The notes under the pieces were generated by a model. That model made no database searches. It saw only the letters and a program-made list of their open reading frames with translations, and was not told the origin of the DNA. Positions 26,818-33,891 of a stretch of DNA of 64,000 nt are shown here, in pieces. The position numbers were made by a program, and so were the translations under genes. How positions within the stretch are numbered: position 1 is the stretch's first letter; each line of letters begins with the position of its first letter. Source of the DNA: Hyphomicrobiales bacterium (GTDB lineage Bacteria; Pseudomonadota; Alphaproteobacteria; Rhizobiales; Xanthobacteraceae); assembly GCA_021732215.1 (NCBI GenBank), contig JAKFVL010000007.1:124001-188000 (forward strand), written 5' to 3'.

Positions 26818-27968
26818 CTGTGAGTTCGCGTAAAGTCTCGGTGAAGCGTCCGCGCGGCCGTCCTCCAAAGAACAAATCTGATGCGGGGGACATGGCGCTG
26901 CCGATGGAGCTGCCAGTCGCCGTCAGGCCCGCAGATGGGCTAGTGGCGGTCGCGCCGATTATCTTGCGTCACCTGGCCCCCGCGAAGGTGTCGGAGGTTT
27001 ATGAGAGCTATTGGCGTTTCGCGGCGGAACGGCAGGCGGTGTTCTTCCGCCGTGCACACGGACAGATCGGGCCCTGGACCGACAATCCGGTGCTGGGCGT
27101 CTACAAGTTCACCAACGCCTACCGCGCGGCCGACCGGGTCAGCCAGTATCTGATACGGCATGTGATCTACCGTGACGATCTGCCGACGTCGCCGCGCGAG
27201 ATCTTCTTCCGCATCCTGCTTTTCAAGCTGTTCAACAAGATCGAGACCTGGGAGCTCCTGGAACGGTCGCTTGGCCCGATCACGTTTGAGGACTACCGCT
27301 TCGCCGCTTATGATGCTGTTTTCTCGCGCGCGATGCAGGCGGGCCGCCGCATCTATTCAGCCGCCTACATCATGCCGCCCGGCAGTCGATCGTTCGGGCG
27401 ATCGGCCAAGCACCAAAATCACCTGTTGCTGCTTGAGTCGATGATGACCAACCGACTGCCCGAGCGGCTGGCGCAGACGCCGACCATGCAGGACGGCTTC
27501 GAGAAGCTGCGCGCCTATCCGACGATCGGAGATTTCCTAGCTTATCAGTTCATCACGGATATCAACTACAGCGAGCTCACCGATTTCAGCGAGATGGACT
27601 TTGTCGTCCCCGGGCCAGGCGCGCGCGACGGTCTGCGCAAATGCTTCGTCGATCCGGGCGGGCTCAATGAGCCCGAGCTGATCCGCCTGATGGCCGACTT
27701 GCAGGAACAGGAGTTCGAGCGTCTGGGTCTTGATTTTCAGTCGCTGTGGGGTCGGCGTCTTCAGCTGATCGACTGTCAGAACCTGTTCTGCGAAGTGGAC
27801 AAATACGCCCGCGTTGCGCACCCAAGTGTTTCGGGGAGGACGGGTCGCGTCCGCATTAAGCAGAAGTTTGAGCCAAGACCGGAGCCCATTCAGCTGTTCT
27901 TTCCGCCCAAATGGAAGCTCAACGACAAGATCCATAACCTTTCGCCTCGGCACGCTGTGGCAGGGTGA
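26814..27968 (+). CDS. 5-hydroxymethyl-dU DNA kinase / aGPT-pyrophosphorylase-type protein
   Basis: 384 residues from a TTG at 26814 (a GTG at 26820 is also possible), CAGGAG about 8 bases upstream. The first 35 residues are basic and carry an AT-hook-like KRPRGRPPK, suggesting contact with AT-rich DNA. The rest matches the helical HMUDK family: VYKFTNAYRAADRVSQYLIR near 100-119, FFRILLFKLFNKIETWE, and a DNA-glycosylase-like end DINYSELTDFSEMDFVVPGPG. Phage members phosphorylate 5-hydroxymethyluracil in DNA as the first step to thymine hypermodifications. It has no P-loop. Directly follows the thymidylate-synthase homologue. Confidence 0.7.
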   Translation: MTVSSRKVSVKRPRGRPPKNKSDAGDMALPMELPVAVRPADGLVAVAPIILRHLAPAKVSEVYESYWRFAAERQAVFFRRAHGQIGPWTDNPVLGVYKFTNAYRAADRVSQYLIRHVIYRDDLPTSPREIFFRILLFKLFNKIETWELLERSLGPITFEDYRFAAYDAVFSRAMQAGRRIYSAAYIMPPGSRSFGRSAKHQNHLLLLESMMTNRLPERLAQTPTMQDGFEKLRAYPTIGDFLAYQFITDINYSELTDFSEMDFVVPGPGARDGLRKCFVDPGGLNEPELIRLMADLQEQEFERLGLDFQSLWGRRLQLIDCQNLFCEVDKYARVAHPSVSGRTGRVRIKQKFEPRPEPIQLFFPPKWKLNDKIHNLSPRHAVAG

Positions 27969-27984
27969 CGGAGAGGAGGCGCGC

Positions 27985-28890
27985 ATGAAATTTAACGATT
28001 ATCAGAAAGAGGCGCTGCTCACCGACCGCGTGCCGGCGCGCCCCGGCGCGGATGATGCGGCGGCGTTGATCGTGCCTATGCTCGGCCTCGCCGGTGAAAC
28101 AGGGCAACTGCTCAGCGAATACAAAAAGCACTTGCGCGATGGAGAGGCGCATCGGCTGTTCAAGGAGCGTGTGTCGGAAGAGCTGGGCGACCTGCTCTGG
28201 TACATCGCCAATGTGGCGAGTAAGTTTGACCTTCCGCTATCGGACATCGCCGCGGCCAACTTGGCGAAGGTGAAAGAGCGCTGGGCGAGCGAACGCAGTC
28301 AGCCGCTGGTATTCGACGCCGAGCTCCCCGAAGGCGAGCGGTTGCCGCGTCAGTTCGAAGTCGAGCTGGTGGATATGGCGGAAGGTTCGCGACCGCAGGT
28401 GCGGGTGTTGATCGACGGTAAGCCGTTCGGCGCTGCGTTGACCGATAACGCCTATGATCCTGATGGCTATCGCTTTCACGACGTTTTCCACTTCGCCTAC
28501 GCTGCAGTGCTTGGATGGTCGCCGATTACGCGTGCTCTGCTGCGTCGCAAGCGCAAGAGCCAACCGCTGCTTGACGAGGTGGAGGACGGTGGGCGTGCGG
28601 CCGTCCTTGAAGAGGGTGTGGCTGCGCTCGCCTTTGACTATGCTCGCCGCCACCGATTCCTCGATGGCGTCGCCGCTCTGGACTTCCAGCTCTTGCGCAC
28701 GATCAAGGACATGACGTCCCATCTGGAGGTGGGCCAATGCACGACTGGCGAATGGGAGCAGGCGGTCCTTCAGGGGTTTGACGTCTGGCGCGCGGTGCTC
28801 GCTGCTCGTGGCGGCCGGATTGCGGTTGATCTTGACGAGCGGCGCATTGCCTTTCTTGGCCCTTCCGCCGCTCAGGATTCGAGCCCTTGA
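27985..28890 (+). CDS. MazG-type nucleotide pyrophosphohydrolase with C-terminal domain
   Basis: 301 residues, ATG at 27985 with GAGAGGAGG 5 bases upstream, 16 bp after the preceding stop. Residues 30-90 are a MazG fold: GLAGETGQLLSEYKKH then EELGDLLWYI. The second metal motif E66-x-x-D69 is intact; the first reads E38-T-G-Q41 where most relatives have ExxE. A second domain from about 140 contains FHDVFHFAYAAVLGW and DFQLLRTIKDMTSHLE, the MazG C-terminal domain found beside HMUDK genes. It would remove a competing (d)NTP or supply dUMP. Its stop overlaps the convergent holo-ACP synthase gene by 19 bp. Confidence 0.85.
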   Translation: MKFNDYQKEALLTDRVPARPGADDAAALIVPMLGLAGETGQLLSEYKKHLRDGEAHRLFKERVSEELGDLLWYIANVASKFDLPLSDIAAANLAKVKERWASERSQPLVFDAELPEGERLPRQFEVELVDMAEGSRPQVRVLIDGKPFGAALTDNAYDPDGYRFHDVFHFAYAAVLGWSPITRALLRRKRKSQPLLDEVEDGGRAAVLEEGVAALAFDYARRHRFLDGVAALDFQLLRTIKDMTSHLEVGQCTTGEWEQAVLQGFDVWRAVLAARGGRIAVDLDERRIAFLGPSAAQDSSP

Positions 28891-29276
28891 GCGTCCGGGC
28901 CCAAGGCCAAGGCGCTCGCCATCGCCATGCTGGCGGTGTGGCTGATGCTCAGTCGCCAGCCCGTCACGCCGAGTGCCGCAGCCGCCTCCGCCGCACCGGC
29001 CGAGAGATGTACCTCCGGCGGCGCGCCAGGCGCGCGGCGGATGAGCACGTCAGAGAAGGCGACTCCGGCACCGAAACCCGTGCCGAGCGCCTTGAGCACC
29101 GCTTCCTTGGCGGCGAACCGTCCCGCCAACCTTTCGATCCGGTCGTTTCCGTTCCCAACTTCATCGAGTTCGGCTTGCACAAAACAGCGAGGGATGAGGG
29201 GGTCGCGTGGATCCTCGATCCAGCGCCGCAGCTCAGCGACGTCCACGAGATCTATGCCATGTCCAATGACGTTCAC
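28872..29276 (-). CDS. holo-[acyl-carrier-protein] synthase (AcpS-type)
   Basis: 134 residues from a GTG at 29276 (reverse strand), which puts VIGHGIDLVDVAEL at the very N-terminus as in AcpS proteins; an ATG at 29384 is in frame but adds 36 unconserved residues overlapping the divergent gene. D9 in GIDLVD and E58 in RFAAKEAVLKALGTG are the magnesium/CoA-binding signature, and WRLSISHT follows. AcpS moves 4'-phosphopantetheine from CoA to an ACP serine. A cell needs one housekeeping copy, so a second on an island implies a dedicated carrier, for which the protein at 24404 is the candidate. Confidence 0.9.
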   Translation of the reverse strand: MNVIGHGIDLVDVAELRRWIEDPRDPLIPRCFVQAELDEVGNGNDRIERLAGRFAAKEAVLKALGTGFGAGVAFSDVLIRRAPGAPPEVHLSAGAAEAAAALGVTGWRLSISHTASMAMASALALGPDAQGLES

Positions 29277-29365
29277 GAGGCCACTCTTCTCGAGGTTACA
29301 AAGCACACTCGCCCGGGAAAACCCAAGGGTCGAGGGAACGATAGAGAATTGGGGACAAGGAAGCG

Positions 29366-30118
29366 ATGACCAAACCGGCGTCAATGTTCTGGAGCGGCGA
29401 AACCCTTAAGGAACGTCTCGAAGGGCTCATCGACCCGTTCGTGCCAGAGCGCGTAGATTGCGCCGCCTACACTTTGTCGATCGGCCCGGAGGTTTACGTA
29501 TCGCCGAACGATCAGACCGCTGATCCAACCACGGTCACTGTTCGCAAGCTCAACGAAGGCGACGGCTTCACTATTCCCCCCGGCCAGTTCGCTTTCCTGA
29601 TCACCGAAGAAATTGTATCAGTGCCCGCGGACGCACTCGCCTTCATCTCCATCCGAGCGAAGACCAAATTCCGAGGCTTGGTCAATGTCTCGGGGTTTCA
29701 TGTCGACCCGGGATTTCGCGGTCAGCTGACGTTCGCGGTATTCAATGCCGGGCCGGTGCCAATCCACTTGAAGCGCGGCCAGGCCATCTTCCTCATCTGG
29801 TATGCTAGCCTCGACTGTGAGACTGCCCTCAAGAAAGACGGGGCGGTTCATAAAGGCCTCGATCCGGAACTGATCACGGCCGTCGCAGGCGAACTGCAGT
29901 CCTTCGCCGGTCTCTCAAAGAAGATCAAGGACGTGGACAAGGCGCTTGCCGAGCGTGTCCACGCTATCGAAAAAGAGCAAACTTACTACCGTGTGATCGG
30001 TGCAATCGCGTTGGCTGTGATGATCGCCCTTGGCGTCAGTTGGGCGAAAGAAACAATCTCATCACGCGGCGCTCCGGCGCCACAGACAATAACGGCGCCA
30101 GGAGCCACCAAGCCCTAA
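29366..30118 (+). CDS. membrane-anchored dCTP-deaminase/dUTPase-fold protein
   Basis: 250 residues, ATG at 29366 behind AAGGA. Residues 5-165 follow the dCTP deaminase/dUTPase beta fold (VDCAAYTLSIGPEVYVS, ISIRAKTKFRGLVNVSG, HVDPGFRGQLTFAVFNAGP). By hand alignment the catalytic Glu of E. coli dCTP deaminase (LEFYN) is Ala124 here (FAVFN) and the RSS motif is RAK, while Asp114 is kept. Residues 170-205 look coiled-coil and 209-226 (VIGAIALAVMIALGVSWA) form one membrane segment, leaving a short Pro/Thr-rich tail. It may bind a pyrimidine nucleotide at the membrane rather than deaminate. Divergent from the AcpS-type gene. Confidence 0.75.
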   Translation: MTKPASMFWSGETLKERLEGLIDPFVPERVDCAAYTLSIGPEVYVSPNDQTADPTTVTVRKLNEGDGFTIPPGQFAFLITEEIVSVPADALAFISIRAKTKFRGLVNVSGFHVDPGFRGQLTFAVFNAGPVPIHLKRGQAIFLIWYASLDCETALKKDGAVHKGLDPELITAVAGELQSFAGLSKKIKDVDKALAERVHAIEKEQTYYRVIGAIALAVMIALGVSWAKETISSRGAPAPQTITAPGATKP

Positions 30119-30250
30119 AGCTTCCGCATAATGCGGTCAGTTTGCAGTAGATTGGATCGGCAGTGTGGCTCTGGAGATCCATCGTACCGACTTCGATTAG
30201 CAATCTCGTTCGAGCACTGCGTCCGAAACGAATGCCAGCAGCGCTGGCCG

Positions 30251-31594
30251 TCATGCGGCAAGCCGTTCGTGGTCCGGGGATACCGTAGCCTGCGCGATGA
30301 ATCGGTCCAGCGCGGCCCTCCGTGATGTCCGATCAAGCGCGTACGCCGTCTGCTTAAACTCGACGCCGTCTATCAGTCCTTGGATGTAGCCGGCAATCGT
30401 GTCTGCCGCCATGATGAGCGCTGTGTCGAGGGAGTGAATGTATTTGCTCGTCACCGAGCCTTTCGAGTGCCCCATCAGCGCGGCGATCGTGACCTCCGTA
30501 AAGCCGAGATCATTGCCAATGCTGGCGAAGCTATGCCGCAGGACGTGCGCTGTGATGTCGGACAGAGGCGTGTCCATGAATATCTTCTCCCAGTGATTTG
30601 GGAAGCTCCCAAACGCGTTGTCTTCACCGAGGCCTGGAAACACGAAGGTGCCCTCGGCAGCTGCGCGGCGGTCCTCGAGATACTCGACTACCGGAAGGCC
30701 GATCGGGCGGATGGACTCTCCTTCCTTGGTGTCGAGAAGGCGTAGGCAACTCTGGTCGGTGTCGACCTCGTTCCAGGCGAGCGTGATGATTTCACCGCGG
30801 CGGCACCCGGTAAGAGCAATCTGCCGAACGATGTCAGCGGTTAGCGCATAGCGGCCATCGCTTGAAGCCCGCGCGAGGATAGCTCCGAGCATGCGGTATT
30901 CAGGTTCGCTTAACCGGCGTGTCCGCACCGCGTCCTTCGGCTTGCGAATGCCATGAGCCGGGTTCGTCTCGATGATGCCGGCCTCGCACGCGTAGGTCAG
31001 AATACCGCCGATCAGACCAACTGTGCGGGTTGCCGTGCCGGCGCCTCCCCGCACTATCGCGCGGCCCCGTAGCTTTTTCGTTTTCACATTTGCGCGGGTC
31101 TTGCCGGCCATGATGTCCTTCAAGACCTTGTTGATGTCCGCCTTCACGAGATCCTTCACTCGGCGGCTGCCGATGAGCGGGATGATGTGCCTGTCGATCC
31201 GGCCGGTGTCGGTGCCGATCGTAGTCGACTTCTTGGGGCGGCCGCCTTTCCCAAGGATCAGGCCGGCCTTGAGGTCGGCAACGTAGAGCGCGCAGAGTTC
31301 CTTGACCGTGATGGCTTTGTGGTCGAGCTGACGCTCTTCCGCGGGGTTGTCGCCTTGTGCGATACGGCCGAGCAGAACCCGTGCTTCCTTGCGAGCGGTC
31401 TCCGGCGTCCAAACACCGTGCGGCCCGATCGTATAGCGTCGCGTGCGACCACCGGCACGATATTGAACAAGGTAGCTGCGCTTCCCCGAACGGAATACGC
31501 GGAGACCGAATCCGGGGAGTTCATCGTCCCAAATGAAGAAGTCTGCGTCTGCCTTCTCGGCTTGATCGACAACGCGCTTGCTGAGTTTCGCCAT
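30251..31594 (-). CDS. int: site-specific tyrosine recombinase (island integrase)
   Basis: 447 residues. The N-terminal DUF4102-like arm-binding domain (GFGLRVFRSGKRSYLVQYR) is followed by a SAM-like core-binding region and the catalytic domain with all key residues: R265 in TGCRRGE, H350/R353 in HVLRHSF, H376 in MGHSKG and nucleophile Y385 in KYIHS. It is transcribed away from the tRNA-Arg fragment at 31786-31832, with its start 190 bp from that site. This places it as the integrase of the whole island. No excisionase is recognised in the window. Confidence 0.95.
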   Translation of the reverse strand: MAKLSKRVVDQAEKADADFFIWDDELPGFGLRVFRSGKRSYLVQYRAGGRTRRYTIGPHGVWTPETARKEARVLLGRIAQGDNPAEERQLDHKAITVKELCALYVADLKAGLILGKGGRPKKSTTIGTDTGRIDRHIIPLIGSRRVKDLVKADINKVLKDIMAGKTRANVKTKKLRGRAIVRGGAGTATRTVGLIGGILTYACEAGIIETNPAHGIRKPKDAVRTRRLSEPEYRMLGAILARASSDGRYALTADIVRQIALTGCRRGEIITLAWNEVDTDQSCLRLLDTKEGESIRPIGLPVVEYLEDRRAAAEGTFVFPGLGEDNAFGSFPNHWEKIFMDTPLSDITAHVLRHSFASIGNDLGFTEVTIAALMGHSKGSVTSKYIHSLDTALIMAADTIAGYIQGLIDGVEFKQTAYALDRTSRRAALDRFIAQATVSPDHERLAA

Positions 31595-31637
31595 GTGTCA
31601 TACTCCGGCGGCTAGCCGCCTCCGTGGGTCCATTCCG

Positions 31638-31668
31638 CGGAAGCACCACGGAAGCACCTGAACGGAAG
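31638..31668. repeat. short direct repeats between integrase and att site
   Basis: CGGAAGCACC occurs at 31638-31647 and again at 31649-31658, with a partial third copy CGGAAG at 31663-31668. Repeats in this position could be arm-type binding sites for the integrase or for an accessory factor. Confidence 0.4.
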
Positions 31669-31785
31669 TTCGGACCTGTCACAGGATACTGGCTTCGGCG
31701 CTAACGACTAGAAAAGATGAGTAATCACAGTGGTTTATCGCACCCCGGCGCGCAAAGAGAAACCGTAGCGAAGAACGTCTTTTCT

Positions 31786-31832
31786 GGCTCCGAAGGCAAA
31801 GGTCACACGTTCGAATCGTGTCGGGTGCGCCA
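31786..31832 (+). other. attachment site: 3' end of tRNA-Arg(CCG)
   Basis: The sequence runs from the anticodon loop CTCCGAA (CCG at 31790-31792) through the variable region, a full T arm (ACACG-TTCGAAT-CGTGT) and the acceptor strand CGGGTGC to GCCA at 31832. The 5' half of a tRNA is absent, so this is not a functional gene but the copy left at the far end by integration into the 3' end of a tRNA-Arg. The intact gene should lie at the left end of the island, outside the window. Confidence 0.85.
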
Positions 31833-31857
31833 TTGATCCTCGTATCAAGGCCTGCCT

Positions 31858-32580
31858 TCACTCAGCCGCCGCATCGGGAACATTGATCCCGAGCCTTGCA
31901 GCCACCCGGCGCGCGGTCGCTTCGCGTTGCGCCGTGATCGCGGCGACCGATTGCCGTGCACGCTGAAGAACGGCGTCGGGAGCAGTCTGCGGCGTGCCGC
32001 TGTCGAACGGCGGTTCCGGTGCATATTCCATGTAGAGCTGGATCGCCTGCGCTGCATCGTCACCGCGTAACTCGGCGGCGAGACGCAACGCGCCGTCGAT
32101 CCCGGAGGTGACGCCAGCCGCGAAGATCCAGTTGCCGTCAACGACGACCCTCTCGTTGACCGGGATCGCGCCGAACAACGGCAGCAGGTGAAACGAAGCC
32201 CAGTGCGTCGTCGCGCGCCGTCCCATGAGCAGACCCGCCGCGCCGCAAAGCAGCGCGCCAGTGCACACCGAGAACATGCACTGCGCGCCGGGCGCCTGCT
32301 GCTTGAGCCATTCGAGGACTTCGGTGTCCTCCATCAGCGCTTCCTGGCCGAATCCGCCCGGAACATGCAGGACATCGAGTTGCGGCGCGTCCGACAGCGC
32401 CGCATCCGGCGTCAGCCGCAACCCCTTGATGTCGCGAACCGGGTCGGCAGTCTTGCCGTAGATGCGATAGGTCGAATTTGGAATGCGCGACAGCACCTCG
32501 AACGGACCCGTCAGGTCGATCTGATCGAGGCCCTCGAACAGAAGGGAGCCGATTTGCAAATGGGTCTCGTGCGGGATCAT
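31858..32580 (-). CDS. DJ-1/PfpI family protein (isonitrile-hydratase-like)
   Basis: 240 residues from the ATG at 32580; the frame is open further upstream but that part is antisense to a degraded AraC gene. The nucleophile elbow MFSVCTGALLCG carries the conserved Cys, and LDVLHVPGGFG holds the preceding Gly-rich turn. The family includes isonitrile hydratase InhA and ThiJ/PfpI proteins; the closest feel is the isonitrile hydratase type, often paired with an AraC regulator. It is the first chromosomal gene after the island; its stop is 26 bp from the attachment site. Confidence 0.85.
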   Translation of the reverse strand: MIPHETHLQIGSLLFEGLDQIDLTGPFEVLSRIPNSTYRIYGKTADPVRDIKGLRLTPDAALSDAPQLDVLHVPGGFGQEALMEDTEVLEWLKQQAPGAQCMFSVCTGALLCGAAGLLMGRRATTHWASFHLLPLFGAIPVNERVVVDGNWIFAAGVTSGIDGALRLAAELRGDDAAQAIQLYMEYAPEPPFDSGTPQTAPDAVLQRARQSVAAITAQREATARRVAARLGINVPDAAAE

Positions 32581-32593
32581 GGGCACCTTGCTG

Positions 32594-32830
32594 CTATCCG
32601 AACCCCAACCTGTAGCAGAACGCGCGGGCGCGCAAGTTTCCGGCAGCCGTTGCACGCGCATATTGGCCCGGCGGTTGCCCGGCATACCGGCTGAATGCCG
32701 TGCTGAAGGTGCTCGCCGATCCGTAACCGACCTGCTCGGCAACCTCCCGCGGCACCGGTTCTCGCTGCGATAGCGCAGCCGGCCGCGGTGACGACAGAGG
32801 CAGATGTCGCGGATGCGATCATGGCGTGCG
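32594..32830 (-). pseudogene. degraded AraC-family regulator
   Basis: On the minus strand one frame reads PREVAEQVGYGSASTFSTAF then SRYAGQPPGQYAR and ends at a stop at 32594; this is the second helix-turn-helix and C-terminus of an AraC protein. Further upstream a different frame (HDRIRDIC) resembles the first part of the same domain. The two are out of frame, no N-terminal sensor domain is left, and no start codon fits. GlxA-like AraC proteins often accompany DJ-1/PfpI genes, so it was probably the former regulator of the neighbour. The rest of the gap to 32955 shows nothing recognisable. Confidence 0.7.
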
Positions 32831-32955
32831 GCGCACGACGACTGAAACCAACTCCGATTCCCGGCCGGTCCGGACGCCGCGGCGCTGTTTCAGTCGAGAG
32901 CTGTTTCAGTCGAGACAAGGGTTGGCTGCGTAGAAGAGCGTCCCGCGATGCGCGG

Positions 32956-33219
32956 TTACGCCACGGATTTCGTGCCAGGCGCGCGTTTGGTGCCTGGCGC
33001 ATGCTCGTTGTCGGTCGCGATCAGCCACGCGCGCAGACGGCCCTCGGCGATTTCCGCATCGAACACGGTGCGGATGTCGCGGATAGCATGGACCAGACGC
33101 CGCGCCTCATCGTCACGCTGTTCGATCGCGTATTGACGCAATTCGTAGGCGGCCTCGCCAAGCGAACGTACGATCTTGCCCCGGATACTGACCGGTGGAT
33201 AAAGCGGTAATTGACGCAT
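32956..33219 (-). CDS. hypothetical 87-residue protein
   Basis: The ATG at 33219 is preferred, with GTGGAG 9 bases upstream; in-frame ATGs at 33255 and 33270 are possible. The product is a mainly helical, charged protein (SLGEAAYELRQYAIEQRDDE) with a Pro/Thr-rich tail containing a short repeat (APGTK twice). I recognise no domain. Codon use looks like a genuine gene, and small proteins of this kind are common between chromosomal genes in this bacterial group. Confidence 0.6.
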   Translation of the reverse strand: MRQLPLYPPVSIRGKIVRSLGEAAYELRQYAIEQRDDEARRLVHAIRDIRTVFDAEIAEGRLRAWLIATDNEHAPGTKRAPGTKSVA

Positions 33220-33371
33220 TACAGGCAACTCCACGAAATGTTCTTGAATAACCATGCGAATACCATGCATGGGTCCGGGCCCGTGTTCCGCATTCGATGT
33301 CGATGGAGTTAGCACGCGGTTTGGCAAACCCGTACGTTTCGATTCAATATCGCGTCGAACTGGCGGGGATT

Positions 33372-33800
33372 TCAGCCGCGCATCACCTTGAACACACCGC
33401 TGGCCATGGCGACGCAACCGTCGCCCGCGGAAATCTCCGTGCTCATGAAGATCAGCGATCGCGTGGCGCGCACGACGCGAGGGATCGAAATCAGAACGTC
33501 GCCGATCTTTCCGGCGCCGATGAATTGCGTATCCATCTGGACGGTGGCGAGAAGCTGCGAGCCGGTCGCAAACCTCGCCGTCATGCCGCACGAGCGGTCG
33601 GCCAGTGTCATCAGGAGACCGCCCTGCACCAGCCCGCGGCGGTTGCGATGCTTCTGCTGTGCGACGATCGCGTATTCATGAACCTCGTTCACGATCCGGT
33701 GCCACAGCGGCCCCACCAGATCGATGAACCCGTCATGATCGTCGAAGACTTTCCAGCCTTCGCCGGCAAGCGTCTGTGCCGCGTTCGGTTTGTCAGCCAT
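33372..33800 (-). CDS. PaaI-type hotdog thioesterase
   Basis: 142 residues. The hotdog fold is shown by the central helix region NRRGLVQGGLLMTLADRSCG, in which QGG-x-L-x-x-x-x-D holds the usual catalytic Asp, and by the strand series ATVQMDTQFIGAGKIGDVLIS. The family hydrolyses acyl-CoA esters, for example phenylacetyl-CoA derivatives; the natural substrate is not evident. It lies 91 bp after the GGDEF/EAL gene on the same strand. Confidence 0.9.
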   Translation of the reverse strand: MADKPNAAQTLAGEGWKVFDDHDGFIDLVGPLWHRIVNEVHEYAIVAQQKHRNRRGLVQGGLLMTLADRSCGMTARFATGSQLLATVQMDTQFIGAGKIGDVLISIPRVVRATRSLIFMSTEISAGDGCVAMASGVFKVMRG

Positions 33801-33891
33801 CGTCCGATCAGCCCATCACCGTCATTTTTCCATTGAAGGCCGAAATGAAGGTGAAATGTCAATTTGGGCGACGCCGGCATGCCCGGTGACT

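Noticed and set aside
26814-27968. P-loop kinase for the HMUDK-type protein
   Set aside because: No Walker A motif is present; the fold resembles the helical HMUDK/DNA-glycosylase-like family instead.
1-31857. Insertion sequences or transposase genes in the island
   Set aside because: No transposase domain (DDE, HUH or serine recombinase) was recognised; the only recombinase is the tyrosine integrase.
31679-31861. Minus-strand frame whose product contains PDTIRTCDLCLRSQ
   Set aside because: This peptide is the well-known artefact of translating the reverse complement of a tRNA 3' end, which is exactly what lies at 31786-31832.
32577-33002. 141-codon minus-strand frame
   Set aside because: Runs out of frame through AraC remnants; the AraC-like peptide is in a different frame and this product has no similarity I know.
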